From positions 1-26,631 of the forward strand of contig CAMPHJ010000026.1 of assembly GCA_946885845.1 (NCBI GenBank): DNA of 26,631 bases, given 5' to 3'. Shown here in pieces: positions 7,319 to 16,187 of this stretch. Under the pieces are notes generated by a model. It saw only the letters and a program-made list of their open reading frames with translations, was not told the origin of the DNA and did not search any database. A program made the position numbers and the translations under genes. Source of the stretch: an uncultured Sphingobium sp. (GTDB lineage Bacteria; Pseudomonadota; Alphaproteobacteria; Sphingomonadales; Sphingomonadaceae). Numbering within the stretch: the stretch's first letter is position 1; each line of letters opens with the position of its first letter.

Positions 7319-9793
7319 ATGATTGCGCGTTTCCTGTTGCTCGCCAGCGTGGCGAGCACCTCCATCATTGCGTCCAGCGCTCAGGCTGAAGATGTGGCCC
7401 AGCCAGCAGCCGACACCGCCGCCGACCAGACCAGCCCGCGTGGTGACGTAATCATCGTCACCGCCCGCCGCCGCGCCGAAACCGCGCAGGAAGTGCCGCT
7501 GGCGATCTCCGTCATCAAAGGCGACAGCATCGAAGCCACCGGCAACTTCAACGTGGTAAAGCTTCAGCAGCTCGCGCCAACGCTTCAGGTCTATACGACC
7601 AATCCGCGCAACACGTCCGTCAACATCCGTGGCCTGGGCGTGCCGTTCGGCCTTACCAGCGACGGATTTGAACAGGGCGTCGGCATCTATGTCGACGACG
7701 TCTATAATTCGCGCGTCGCCGCCGCGACCTTCGACTTTCTGGACGTTTCGCAGGTTGAAGTGCTGCGCGGCCCCCAGGGCACGCTCTATGGCAAGAACAC
7801 GACCGCTGGCGCGATCAACATCACGACCAACCAGCCGACCTTCGATTTCGAAGGCCGCGCGGAACTGAGCGTGGGCAACCTGAACTACCGGCAGGCGAAG
7901 GCCGCCATCTCCGGCCCATTGTCCGACACGGTCGCAGCGCGTCTGGCGGTCGCCGCCACCAGCCGCCGGGGCACTCTCTACAATGTGACCTCTCAACGCT
8001 GGATCAACGAACAGGACAATCTGGGCCTTCGCGGCCAGCTGCTGTTCCAGCCGAACGATGATCTCAGCATCACATTGTCGGGCGACTATAGCAGGCAGGA
8101 CCCGGAATGCTGCGGCACCACCTTCGTCCGCGTCGGCCGCACGCAGCGTCCGCTCAACCGGCAATATGATGCGATTATCGCAGGCATCAACGCAGCCAAT
8201 CCGGGCCGCAACTATGCCGTCCCCAGCCGCAATCCCTACGACCGCCTGACCGACCTCGATTCCAGCCTGAATGCGGGGAACAAGATCGGCGGCGTGTCGG
8301 CGCGGGTAAAATGGGACATCGGCCCCGGTACGCTGACCTCTGTCACGGCCTGGCGCTTCTGGGACTGGAAGCCGGAAAATGACCGCGACTTCACTGGACT
8401 GTCGGTTGTTTCCCGCTCGCAGAACCCGTCGCAGCAGGATCAGTACAGCCAGGAATTCCGCTACAATTACGACGGTGAAAAGATCGACTTCGTGGCCGGT
8501 CTGTTCGGCTTCAAACAGCGTATCGACACCCAGGGCACGGAACAGCAGGGCCTGGACGCAACGCGCTTCAGCCTGTCGCCGTCCGCCGATCCGGCCAATC
8601 CCTACAACCGGCCTGAGGTTCTGGCCGGTCTGACCGCCAGCAACACCCAATATCTGAAAAGCAGCAGCGCCGCGCTGTTCGGGCAATTGAGCTGGCATGT
8701 GAACGACGCGCTGACGATTCAGCCGGGCGCTCGCCTCAACTATGACAAGAAATCGGGCTTCTATCAGCGCGTCGTCACCAACGGTCAGGGACAGGTCATT
8801 TCCTGCACGCCCACGCCGCCATCCGGCTCCGATCTGGCGGCCCAGTGCGGCGTGTACCAGCCGCAGGTCAGCGCGCCGTCCGACAGCGCGTGGAATTTTA
8901 CATACGACATCAACGTCAATTACAAGATCGCACCGGACATCCTGGCTTATGCAACCTATGCCAAGAGCTTCAAGACGCTGGGCATCAACCAGAACGGCTT
9001 GCCGTTGAACGCCGACAACAGCGTCAACACCGACGCAGGCACGGTCAAGCCGGAATCAGTCCACCATTATGAAGTCGGCCTGAAGACCCAGTTCTGGAAC
9101 CGCCGGGCGACCTTCAACATCACCGCCTTCCGCACGGAGATCAAGAATTTCCAGGCGACGGTGAATGGCGGTCAGTTCGGCACGGTCCGGGGCTATCTTG
9201 CCAATGCGGAACAGGTCCGGTCGCAGGGCATCGAAGCCGATTTCAAGATTGTCGCCAGCGACCGCTTCACCGCCTATGCCAACGCTGCCTACACCGACGC
9301 CAAATATAAGGAGTTCACCAACGCGCCGTGCCCGCCTGAACTGTCCGGCGGCCCGTCCCAGCCCGGTGGCGCGACCCCTGATTACTCGCAACCGGGCGTT
9401 CCGGGCGCGCCCAGCCCCCGTCAGTGCGACATTTCCGGCCAGGACCTGCCCGGCGTGTCCAAATGGGCTTTCTCCTATGGCGCGGAATATAATATTCCGG
9501 TCACGCTGTTGGCAAAGGAAGGCCAGCTCTATCTGGGCGTCGACGGCAACTATCGTTCGCGCTGGAATTCCAACGCATCGCCATCGCGCTACACCGACGT
9601 GAAGGGCTATGCCCTCACCAACGTCCGCGCTGGCTTCCGTGGCGAAGGCTTCGATGTCTTTGGCTGGGTCCGCAACGCCTTTGACGTGAACTATATCGAA
9701 AATCTGCAGGTCGCGCCCGGCAACACCGGCCTGATCGCCGGTCAGGTCGGCGACCCCCGGACATGGGGCGGAACGATCAAATTCTCGTTCTGA
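7319..9793 (+). CDS. TonB-dependent outer-membrane receptor
   Basis: This 824-residue outer-membrane transporter uses TonB-ExbBD energy to import a scarce substrate. A signal peptide (1-23, ending AQA) precedes a TonB box, DVIIVTA (43-49). The plug domain follows (about 55-165) with the NIRGLG and [22 protein letters not shown] segments. The remaining residues form the 22-strand barrel, ending in the terminal Phe of IKFSF needed for outer-membrane assembly. A CC pair (PECCGTT) and four further cysteines in extracellular-loop positions may form disulfides. A GGAAGGGG site lies 6 bases before the ATG. The substrate is not predictable from sequence; the preceding OscA-like gene suggests a sulfur compound such as a sulfonate or sulfate ester, which is inference. 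No siderophore genes are nearby. A hairpin follows the gene. Confidence 0.94.
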   Translation: MIARFLLLASVASTSIIASSAQAEDVAQPAADTAADQTSPRGDVIIVTARRRAETAQEVPLAISVIKGDSIEATGNFNVVKLQQLAPTLQVYTTNPRNTSVNIRGLGVPFGLTSDGFEQGVGIYVDDVYNSRVAAATFDFLDVSQVEVLRGPQGTLYGKNTTAGAINITTNQPTFDFEGRAELSVGNLNYRQAKAAISGPLSDTVAARLAVAATSRRGTLYNVTSQRWINEQDNLGLRGQLLFQPNDDLSITLSGDYSRQDPECCGTTFVRVGRTQRPLNRQYDAIIAGINAANPGRNYAVPSRNPYDRLTDLDSSLNAGNKIGGVSARVKWDIGPGTLTSVTAWRFWDWKPENDRDFTGLSVVSRSQNPSQQDQYSQEFRYNYDGEKIDFVAGLFGFKQRIDTQGTEQQGLDATRFSLSPSADPANPYNRPEVLAGLTASNTQYLKSSSAALFGQLSWHVNDALTIQPGARLNYDKKSGFYQRVVTNGQGQVISCTPTPPSGSDLAAQCGVYQPQVSAPSDSAWNFTYDINVNYKIAPDILAYATYAKSFKTLGINQNGLPLNADNSVNTDAGTVKPESVHHYEVGLKTQFWNRRATFNITAFRTEIKNFQATVNGGQFGTVRGYLANAEQVRSQGIEADFKIVASDRFTAYANAAYTDAKYKEFTNAPCPPELSGGPSQPGGATPDYSQPGVPGAPSPRQCDISGQDLPGVSKWAFSYGAEYNIPVTLLAKEGQLYLGVDGNYRSRWNSNASPSRYTDVKGYALTNVRAGFRGEGFDVFGWVRNAFDVNYIENLQVAPGNTGLIAGQVGDPRTWGGTIKFSF

Positions 9794-9808
9794 CAGGGTT
9801 CACCCCTG

Positions 9809-9840
9809 CGGGAGCGGCACAGGCCCGCCGCTCCCGGATT
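9809..9840 (+). terminator. Terminator after the TonB-dependent receptor gene
   Basis: CGGGAGCGGC (9809-9818) pairs perfectly with GCCGCTCCCG (9827-9836) around an 8-base loop, 15 bases after the stop, and GATTT follows. The T-tract is short, so I call it a probable terminator. Confidence 0.6.
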
Positions 9841-9876
9841 TGCGCGCACCGGGCGAGTGGAGTAGAGCGCAAACCC

Positions 9877-10749
9877 ATGTCCACAACCTTCACGCTCGAC
9901 ACATCCACCAGCCGCGCGAATCCGACGCCTGCGCCGATGAAGCGGCTGACCGTCCCCGCCATTCAACGGCGCAAAGTGGAAGGCAGGACCAACGAACCGC
10001 TGGTTATGTTGACGGCTTACACCGCCCGCCAGGCGCAATTGCTCGACCCGCATTGCGACATGCTGCTGGTCGGCGATTCGCTGGGTCAGGTGATATACGG
10101 CCTGTCCTCCACCCTGCCCGTCACGCTGGACATGATGATCGCCCACGGCGCCGCCGTCGTGCGCGGCAGCTATCACAGCGTCGTGCTGGTCGACATGCCG
10201 TTCGGCAGCTACGAAGCATCGCCCGCCCATGCCTTCGCCAGCGCCAGCCGCGTCATGGCGGAAACCGGATGCGCCGCGGTCAAGCTGGAAGGTGGACTGG
10301 CGATGGCTGAAACGATCAGCTTTCTCAGCCGCCGGGGCATACCCGTAATGGCGCATGTCGGCCTTACCCCGCAGGCGGTGAACGCGCTGGGCGGCTACGG
10401 CGCGCGCGGCAAGAGCCAGGAGGAACATGCCCGGATCATGGACGATGCCAGGGCCGTGGCGGACGCGGGAGCCTTCGCCGTCGTGCTGGAAGGGGTGATG
10501 GAAGACCTGGCGATAGAGATCACGAACATGCTCGACATCCCGGTCATCGGCATCGGCGCATCCGCCCATTGCGATGGGCAGGTGCTGGTTTGCGAAGACA
10601 TGCTGGGCATGTTCGAACGCACGCCGCGCTTCGTCAAAGTCTATGAAAATATCGCCGCGACGATCAGCGGCGCGGCCGAACGTTACGCCACAGAAGTGCG
10701 CAACCGCAGCTTTCCGACCGAAGATCAGGTCTATCGCCCCAAAAAGTGA
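9877..10749 (+). CDS. panB: 3-methyl-2-oxobutanoate hydroxymethyltransferase
   Basis: PanB makes 2-dehydropantoate from 2-oxoisovalerate and 5,10-methylenetetrahydrofolate, the first committed step of pantothenate and coenzyme A synthesis, in the cytoplasm. The 290-residue product is a TIM barrel with the metal-binding aspartates at Asp67 (VGDSLG) and Asp106 (VDMPFGSY). It also has the KLEGG motif (Lys136, Glu138) and a Glu205 ([11 protein letters not shown]) that matches the catalytic base. The segments MAHVGLTPQ and [18 protein letters not shown] are typical. The ATG at 9877 gives a short extra N-terminal tail rich in Thr/Ser; an ATG at 9937 (MKRLTVPAI) is an alternative, and neither has a clear ribosome binding site. 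No panC or panD is seen nearby. A YfgM-like gene follows after 72 bases. Confidence 0.96.
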   Translation: MSTTFTLDTSTSRANPTPAPMKRLTVPAIQRRKVEGRTNEPLVMLTAYTARQAQLLDPHCDMLLVGDSLGQVIYGLSSTLPVTLDMMIAHGAAVVRGSYHSVVLVDMPFGSYEASPAHAFASASRVMAETGCAAVKLEGGLAMAETISFLSRRGIPVMAHVGLTPQAVNALGGYGARGKSQEEHARIMDDARAVADAGAFAVVLEGVMEDLAIEITNMLDIPVIGIGASAHCDGQVLVCEDMLGMFERTPRFVKVYENIAATISGAAERYATEVRNRSFPTEDQVYRPKK

Positions 10750-10821
10750 TTTGCGTGTGGCCACGCTGCCGCTATTGATCGCGCCTTCCGCCTGAATTTT
10801 CTGACGTATCTGGAGACCGAT

Positions 10822-11520
10822 GTGGCCCTGACGCCGCAAAATACCGAAGTTTTCATGCGCGAGGTCGATGAGGCCGTGCGGCATGACCAGCTGGTCACAT
10901 TCTGGCAGCGCTTTGGCCGATGGATCGTCGCGCTCGTCATCTTGGGGCTCGTGGCGTTCGGCGGCTGGCTCTACTGGCAACATCACAGCAAGACCCAGTC
11001 CCAGGCCGTTTCGGAAGAGATGGACAAGGTGATCGTGACGGCGACCGGCGGCGGCACGCCCGACGCCAAGCAGCTTGATGCGCTCACCAACGCCAGCCAG
11101 CCTGGCTTCCGCGCGTCGGCGCTGCTGGTAAAAGCGGGCGTCGCATCGAAAAAGGGCGACACCAAAACAGCGATCGCCGCCTACAAGGCGATGGCCGCGG
11201 ACACATCACTCGACCAGCCCTATCGCGACTTGGCCGTGATTCGGCAGACGGCGCTGGAATTTGAAACGCTCCAGCCGCAACAGGTGGTCGACCGGCTGAA
11301 ACCGCTCGCGGTGGAAGGCGCGCCGTGGTTCGGCAGCGCCGGTGAAATGGTCGCCATAGCCTATATGAAAATGCGCAAGCCCGACCTTGCCGGCCCGATG
11401 TTCGCGGCCATGGCAAAGGATGGCAGCGTGCCTCAATCGATCCGTTCACGGGCGCGACAGATGGCTGGGCTATTGGGGGTGGACGCGGTCGACACATCGG
11501 CCGGGCCTGAACAGGAATAA
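10822..11520 (+). CDS. YfgM-like tetratricopeptide inner-membrane protein
   Basis: The 232-residue protein has a short cytoplasmic N-terminus, one transmembrane helix (about 34-52, WIVALVILGLVAFGGWLYW) and a periplasmic part with TPR-like helices (about 60-225). This is the layout of the YfgM/TPR_21 family. In E. coli, YfgM works with the PpiD chaperone at the Sec translocon and its gene lies directly before bamB and der; the same order holds here, which supports the assignment. Translation starts at GTG, with GGAG 6 bases upstream; an overlapping ATG one base out of frame is not used. The stop codon is 11 bases before the bamB start, so the two genes are probably cotranscribed. Confidence 0.85.
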   Translation: MALTPQNTEVFMREVDEAVRHDQLVTFWQRFGRWIVALVILGLVAFGGWLYWQHHSKTQSQAVSEEMDKVIVTATGGGTPDAKQLDALTNASQPGFRASALLVKAGVASKKGDTKTAIAAYKAMAADTSLDQPYRDLAVIRQTALEFETLQPQQVVDRLKPLAVEGAPWFGSAGEMVAIAYMKMRKPDLAGPMFAAMAKDGSVPQSIRSRARQMAGLLGVDAVDTSAGPEQE

Positions 11521-11531
11521 CGGAACAGCGG

Positions 11532-12881
11532 ATGGGGATGCACAGCATGACGAAATTTGCGGGGACGCGCCGCGCCCTGACTGTCGCCGCAATGGTTGCG
11601 CTGCTGGCGGGCTGCGGCATCATCGGCGGTAAAAAGGGCGGACCGAAGACTCCGGTTGTCGGCAATCGCGTGTCGATCCTGACCAATGAACAGGGCGTCG
11701 AAGTCGATCCGGCGCTGGCCGACGTTCAGGTTTCGCTGCCCGAACCCACCATCAATCCCGACTGGTCGCAGCCGGGCGGCGGCCCTGCCAAGGCGATGGG
11801 TCATCTGGCCTTGAGCGCATCACCCCGCACGGCATGGACCGCATCGATCGAAGGCAGCACGCCCCGCGCGCGCCTGGCCTCCGCTCCCGTCGTCGCCGGT
11901 GGCAAGCTGTACGTCATCGACGCTGGCGCCCATGTCATCGCCTATGACGCCACCAGCGGTGCAAAGCTGTGGCAGACCCCTCTGCCAGCCGAAGGCAGCG
12001 GGCGCGCGCTGTTCGGCGGCGGCGTCAGCGTCGTTGATGGCAAGGTCTTTGCCAGCACCGGCGTCGGCGACGTGGCGGCGATCAATGCTGCCGATGGCGC
12101 GGTCCTGTGGAAAAAGCGTCCGGGCGGGCCACTGCGCGGCGCTCCGACGCTGGCGAACGGCCATGTCTATGTCATGGGCCAGGACAACCAGATTTTCGCC
12201 CTGAACCAGACCGACGGCGCGGTCCAGTGGACCGACAGCGGCACGCTGCAGGTGACCGGCGTGTTCGGTGTGGCCGCCCCGGCAGCGGCGCAGGGCACCG
12301 TGATCGCTGGCTATAGTTCGGGTGAATTGAGCGCCTATCGCTACGAAAACGGTCGCACATTGTGGGGCGACGCACTGTCGCGCACCAGCATTTCCACAGC
12401 CGTAGCCTCGCTGACCGACATCGACGCCGACCCCGTGATCGATCGCGGGCGCGTATTCGCCATCGGCCAGGGCGGCCGCATGGCATCCTATGAACTGGTC
12501 AGCGGCCAGCGCCTGTGGGAAATCAACATCGCGGGCATTTCGACCCCATGGGTCGTGGGCGAATGGGTCTTCGTCGTCACCAGCGACGCGAAACTTCTGT
12601 GCGTGGCCCGCGCCACCGGCAAAATCCGCTGGATCAGCCAGCTGCGCCGCTGGGAAAAGGAAAAGAAAAAAGCGAACAGCATTCGCTGGACCGGCCCCGT
12701 GCTGGCAGGCGGTCGCCTGATCCTGGTGTCGACCCATGGCGACCTCAACTATGTCGATCCGGCAACCGGCGTGGTCCAGGCCAGCGTGGACATGGACCGA
12801 TCCATGTCGCTTTCGCCGGTCGTCGCCAACAACATGCTGTATATTCTGGCGGATGACGGACGACTGACGGCGCTTCGTTAA
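11532..12881 (+). CDS. bamB: Outer membrane assembly lipoprotein BamB
   Basis: BamB is the beta-propeller lipoprotein of the BAM complex, which folds outer-membrane proteins. The lipobox LLAGC places the lipidated Cys at residue 28. The mature protein shows repeated PQQ-like blades: LYVIDAGAHVIAYDATSGAKLW, VAAINAADGAVLWKK and IFALNQTDGAVQWTD among them. It continues to the end, NNMLYILADDGRLTALR. Its 449 residues exceed E. coli BamB (about 390) because of a longer Cys-proximal linker. Three in-frame ATGs are close together (11532, 11538, 11547); the last has GGGG 9 bases upstream and would also keep the lipobox, so the exact start is uncertain. A palindromic repeat separates it from der. Confidence 0.93.
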   Translation: MGMHSMTKFAGTRRALTVAAMVALLAGCGIIGGKKGGPKTPVVGNRVSILTNEQGVEVDPALADVQVSLPEPTINPDWSQPGGGPAKAMGHLALSASPRTAWTASIEGSTPRARLASAPVVAGGKLYVIDAGAHVIAYDATSGAKLWQTPLPAEGSGRALFGGGVSVVDGKVFASTGVGDVAAINAADGAVLWKKRPGGPLRGAPTLANGHVYVMGQDNQIFALNQTDGAVQWTDSGTLQVTGVFGVAAPAAAQGTVIAGYSSGELSAYRYENGRTLWGDALSRTSISTAVASLTDIDADPVIDRGRVFAIGQGGRMASYELVSGQRLWEINIAGISTPWVVGEWVFVVTSDAKLLCVARATGKIRWISQLRRWEKEKKKANSIRWTGPVLAGGRLILVSTHGDLNYVDPATGVVQASVDMDRSMSLSPVVANNMLYILADDGRLTALR

Positions 12882-12907
12882 CGCTGACGATGATTTAGTG
12901 TAAGCGT

Positions 12908-12968
12908 GCTCCTGCGCAGGCAGGAGCCTAGTTCCACCATCAGGACTAGGCTCCGCCTCTGCAGGAGC
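12908..12968. repeat. Small palindromic repeat between bamB and der
   Basis: The left arm (12908-12932) and the right arm (12945-12968) are inverted copies with one deletion and one mismatch in about 25 bases. They are separated by 12 bases. The outer part GCTCCTGC / GCAGGAGC and the inner part GCCTAGT / ACTAGGC match exactly, and the left arm has its own CTCCTG/CAGGAG mini-hairpin. I know similar GCTCCTGCG-AGGCAGGAGC units as dispersed intergenic repeats in sphingomonads. It could act as a transcript stabiliser or attenuator between the two genes. Confidence 0.7.
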
Positions 12969-13026
12969 ATTTATGTTTTTACGCCCGATGTGCAAACAGG
13001 GCGGCAAGAAAGGAAACGGGCCCACC

Positions 13027-14397
13027 ATGCTGCCCACAGTAGCCATTGTCGGGCGGCCCAATGTGGGCAAGTCCACCCTCTTCAATCGCCTGGTCGGCAA
13101 GAAACTGGCGCTGGTCGACGACCAGCCCGGCGTGACCCGCGACCGTCGCGAAGGACAGGCGACCCTGCTGGGCGTTGATTTCACCATCATCGACACCGCA
13201 GGCTATGAGGATGAAGATCCCCAGACCCTGCCCGGTCGCATGCGGATGCAGACGCAGGCTGCGGTCGAAAGCGCCGACCTCGCTTTGTTTCTGGTCGATG
13301 CACGGGCTGGCATCACCCCGATGGATGAGGAAATCGCCCGCTGGCTTCGCGAAGGCGACCTGCCCGTGGTGCTGGTCGCGAACAAGGCGGAAGGCAGGAA
13401 CGCCAACGACGGCGTCATGGAATCCTATGTCCTGGGGCTGGGCGAACCTGTGCCCCTGTCGGCTGAACATGGGCAGGGCATGGCCGACCTGTTCCAGGCG
13501 CTGCTTCCCTATATCGACCGTGAAGAGGATGAAGAGGAAGACGCCGAACTGGAGGAGGCGGACATCGAATCCGCCCCCCTTAAACTCGCCATCGTCGGGC
13601 GTCCCAATGCGGGGAAATCAACGCTGATCAATCGGCTGTTGGGCGAAAATCGGCTGCTGACCGGGCCTGAAGCAGGCATCACCCGCGACAGCATCGCCGT
13701 GGATTGGCAATGGGCCGATGCGGACGGCAATGAACGGCCCGTCCGCCTGATCGACACGGCGGGCATGCGCAAGCGCGCCAAGGTGCAGGACAAGCTGGAA
13801 AAGCTGGCGGTGTCCGACGGCCTCAACGCCGTCAACTTCGCCGAAGTCGTCGTGCTGCTGCTCGACGCGACGCGCGGGTTGGAAGCGCAGGATCTGCGGA
13901 TCGCGGACAAGGTGCTGGAGGAAGGACGCGCGCTCGTCATCGGTCTCAACAAATGGGACACGGTGGAACATGGCTCCGCCTTGTATCAGGGTATCAAGCA
14001 GGCACTGTCCGATGGCCTTGCGCAGGTGCGCGGCGTTCCGATCATGACCGTATCGGGTGCCACCGGCAAAGGGCTGGACGATTTGATCCGCGTCGCCTTC
14101 GAAACCCGGACCGCCTGGTCGCAACGCGTATCGACCGGCATCCTCAACCGCTGGTTCGAACGCGCGCTGGAGGCCAACCCGCCCCCCGCGCCGGGCGGCA
14201 AGCGCATCAAATTGCGTTACATCACCCAGAACAAGACCCGGCCGCCGACCTTCGTGCTGTTCGGCACCCGCCTGGACGACCTGCCCGAAAGCTACCGCCG
14301 CTATCTGGTCAATGGCATCCGCAAGGAATTGGGCTTTGGCGCGGTGCCCGTGCGCCTGACGCTCCGAAGCGCCAAAAATCCCTATGCCACCAAATGA
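13027..14397 (+). CDS. der: Ribosome-assembly GTPase Der (EngA)
   Basis: Der is an essential GTPase with two tandem G domains that acts in maturation of the 50S ribosomal subunit. The 456-residue product has the first P-loop GRPNVGKST at 9-17 with DTAGYED and NKAE. An acidic linker follows (about 165-183, DREEDEEEDAELEEAD). The second P-loop GRPNAGKST is at 191-199 with DTAGMRKRAKV and NKWD. The C-terminal KH-like domain includes the RIKLRYITQNKTRPPTFVLF segment, here at about 395-415. The start MLPTVAIVGRP agrees with the family; upstream in-frame ATGs at 12973 and 12988 would add an unrelated tail and overlap the repeat. The 3' end overlaps the TusA-like gene by 14 bases, implying translational coupling. 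Confidence 0.96.
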   Translation: MLPTVAIVGRPNVGKSTLFNRLVGKKLALVDDQPGVTRDRREGQATLLGVDFTIIDTAGYEDEDPQTLPGRMRMQTQAAVESADLALFLVDARAGITPMDEEIARWLREGDLPVVLVANKAEGRNANDGVMESYVLGLGEPVPLSAEHGQGMADLFQALLPYIDREEDEEEDAELEEADIESAPLKLAIVGRPNAGKSTLINRLLGENRLLTGPEAGITRDSIAVDWQWADADGNERPVRLIDTAGMRKRAKVQDKLEKLAVSDGLNAVNFAEVVVLLLDATRGLEAQDLRIADKVLEEGRALVIGLNKWDTVEHGSALYQGIKQALSDGLAQVRGVPIMTVSGATGKGLDDLIRVAFETRTAWSQRVSTGILNRWFERALEANPPPAPGGKRIKLRYITQNKTRPPTFVLFGTRLDDLPESYRRYLVNGIRKELGFGAVPVRLTLRSAKNPYATK

Positions 14398-14596
14398 CGT
14401 CCTGCATATCGACGCGCGCGGGATGAAATGCCCCTGGCCGGTCCTGCGCGCCGCGCGGGCCATGCGATCGGCCAGGTCCGTGACGATCCACGCGGACGAT
14501 CCCATCGCGCCCGGTGAATTGCGGGCGCTTGCCGACCAGCATGGCTGGCGGTTCACGATTAATGACGCACATCTTTTCGCGCTGGACCGGCCCTGA
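14384..14596 (+). CDS. TusA-family sulfurtransferase-like protein
   Basis: This 70-residue protein has the TusA/SirA fold signature: LHIDARGMKCPWPVLRAARAM with the family Cys in CPxP at Cys16, followed by a beta strand (VTIHADDPIAPGEL) and a helix. TusA proteins relay persulfide sulfur to tRNA 2-thiouridine and molybdenum-cofactor synthesis; several relatives serve other sulfur-transfer roles, so the exact partner is open. The start codon lies inside the last codons of der and no strong ribosome binding site is visible, so coupling to der translation is likely. The CPxP Cys and Pro are both present, which supports an active protein. It is the last gene of this strand run before the Hpt gene. 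Confidence 0.85.
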   Translation: MPPNDVLHIDARGMKCPWPVLRAARAMRSARSVTIHADDPIAPGELRALADQHGWRFTINDAHLFALDRP

Positions 14597-14631
14597 AAAA
14601 ATCAGGAACGGGCCCGTAATGGTTTAACCGT

Positions 14632-14647
14632 TTAACCGCCTGTTTAC
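14632..14647 (+). promoter_or_regulatory. Possible CtrA binding box upstream of the Hpt gene
   Basis: TTAA (14632-14635), 7 bases, then TTTAC (14643-14647) matches the alphaproteobacterial CtrA consensus TTAA-N7-TTAAC at 8 of 9 fixed positions. A further TTAACC half-site lies at 14624-14629. The box ends 42 bases before the GTG of the Hpt gene, a plausible promoter position. Confidence 0.4.
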
Positions 14648-14689
14648 GCACATCTCTTATCCTGTGTTCAACTTAAGGGAGTGTCGCGG

Positions 14690-15130
14690 GTGCCGTATCA
14701 AGAAGCGGAACTGGTAAACTGGAACGAGCTTGCTCGCACAAGGACGGAGCTTAGCAGCGCCTTTCTCCGCATTCTGGGCTATTTCCGGGAAGATGGCCCA
14801 AAAGCCATCAGCGCGATCGAACAGGCCATTCGCGAACGCAATGCCGTGGCATTGGTGACGCCTGCCCACACATTGAAGGGTGAATCGGCGCAGTTTGGCG
14901 CCAATCGCCTCAGCGCCATCGCCGAACGCATCGAAACGGTGGCGCGCCGCTGCGTGGAAACGCGGGAAGACCCCGACGAACTGATCGAAATCGTCGTCGC
15001 CTTGCGTCCCTGCTTTACCGAAACGATGGCCTTGCTCGACCGCGATTCCAATCCGCTGGTGGCGCGGCGTCAGCCTGCTTTCGGTCGCCGCACCGATACG
15101 GGACCGCAGGGGTTCGGACGCGCAGTCTGA
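14690..15130 (+). CDS. Orphan Hpt (histidine phosphotransfer) domain protein
   Basis: The 146-residue protein is mainly one Hpt four-helix domain (about 15-110) with the phospho-accepting His60 in AHTLKGESAQFGA. Hpt proteins pass phosphate between response-regulator receiver domains in multistep phosphorelays in the cytoplasm. There is no histidine kinase or response regulator next to it, so its partners are unknown. The last 25 residues are basic and glycine-rich and look disordered. The GTG at 14690 is chosen because GGGAG lies 8 bases upstream; the GTG at 14681 touches that site and is rejected. A CtrA-like box upstream raises the possibility of cell-cycle control. Confidence 0.88.
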   Translation: MPYQEAELVNWNELARTRTELSSAFLRILGYFREDGPKAISAIEQAIRERNAVALVTPAHTLKGESAQFGANRLSAIAERIETVARRCVETREDPDELIEIVVALRPCFTETMALLDRDSNPLVARRQPAFGRRTDTGPQGFGRAV

Positions 15131-15185
15131 CCCAAGCTGACATTTCGTATTGAAATGCAACGGATCACGCCCCCATATGCGGGCG

Positions 15186-16181
15186 ATGATCCGTTTTTCC
15201 GTTCTGGACCTTGTCCCCGTCATCGAAGGAAGCGACGTCCGCGCCGCCCTCGGCCAATCCGCCGCCTTCGCCGCCCATGCCGAATCATTGGGCTTTCACC
15301 GCTATTGGGTGGCCGAACATCATGGCATGCCCGGCATCGCATCGGCAGCAACTTCCGTCGTGCTCGCTCATATCGGCGCGGCGACATCGCGCATTCGCAT
15401 TGGCGCGGGCGGCATCATGCTGCCCAACCATGCGCCGCTGCTGATCGCGGAGCAGTTCGGCACGCTCGCCGCGCTATTCCCCGGTCGGATTGACCTTGGC
15501 CTTGGTCGCGCGCCCGGATCGGACCAGCGTGTCGCTCAGGCGATGCGGCGCACTCTTTCCGGCGGCCCTGATGAATTTCCCCGCGACGTCATGGAATTGC
15601 AGGCCTATTTCGCTGGCGACAGTCGGCTGGGTTTCCAGGCGACGCCGGGCGCGGGCGAAGATGTGCAGATGTGGATATTGGGCTCCAGTCTTTATGGAGC
15701 GCAACTGGCCGCCGCGCTCGGCCTGCCCTACGCCTTCGCTTCCCATTTCGCGCCCGGCGCCCTGGAGGACGCGATCGCCGTCTACCGGCGGGATTTCCGC
15801 CCCTCTGCCCAGCTTGACCGCCCCTATGTCATGGCCGGATATAATGTCTTCGCCGCCGATACCGCCGATGAAGCACGCCTGATCGCCACGTCGATGCAGC
15901 AGGGCTTCGTCCGCCTGCGCACCGGCCAGCCGGGCAAGCTGCAACCGCCGGTCGAAGGCTATTTCGAAAGCCTCCCGCCCGGCGCGCAGGCGATGCTGGC
16001 CGACGTGCTGCGCGCGACCAGCATCGGCACGCAGGCGGATGTAGAGCGCGACATGGCCAGCTTCATCGAAAGAACCGGCGTCGATGAACTGATCATCGGC
16101 GGCCAGATCCATGACTTCGATGCGCGCAAACGCAGCCTGGAAATCGCGTCCGCCGCCGCACGGACAATCGCGGGCAGCTGA
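15186..16181 (+). CDS. YhbW-like flavin-dependent monooxygenase (LLM class)
   Basis: This 331-residue TIM-barrel protein belongs to the luciferase-like monooxygenases and closely resembles E. coli YhbW. Shared segments are [87 protein letters not shown] and FASHFAPG. Such proteins use FMNH2 or F420 and oxygen on unknown substrates. The start is uncertain: ATGs at 15150, 15177 and 15186 are in frame without a clear ribosome binding site; MIRFSVLDL fits the family N-terminus best. Its stop is 6 bases from the stop of the convergent acyltransferase gene. The specific reaction cannot be assigned. Confidence 0.9.
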   Translation: MIRFSVLDLVPVIEGSDVRAALGQSAAFAAHAESLGFHRYWVAEHHGMPGIASAATSVVLAHIGAATSRIRIGAGGIMLPNHAPLLIAEQFGTLAALFPGRIDLGLGRAPGSDQRVAQAMRRTLSGGPDEFPRDVMELQAYFAGDSRLGFQATPGAGEDVQMWILGSSLYGAQLAAALGLPYAFASHFAPGALEDAIAVYRRDFRPSAQLDRPYVMAGYNVFAADTADEARLIATSMQQGFVRLRTGQPGKLQPPVEGYFESLPPGAQAMLADVLRATSIGTQADVERDMASFIERTGVDELIIGGQIHDFDARKRSLEIASAAARTIAGS

Positions 16182-16187
16182 CGCGCC

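Noticed and set aside
7013..8698. Long minus-strand open frame (561 codons) over the TonB-dependent receptor gene
   Set aside because: It is the antisense shadow of a high-GC gene; the plus strand encodes a clear receptor with signal peptide, TonB box and terminal Phe.
11820..13196. Long minus-strand open frame (458 codons) over bamB and der
   Set aside because: It crosses two well-supported genes and a repeat on the other strand and has no family resemblance.
14589..14616. Hairpin CCTGA-AAAAA-TCAGG after the TusA-like gene
   Set aside because: The stem is only 5 bases, extension needs a bulge and no T-run follows; not called as a terminator.
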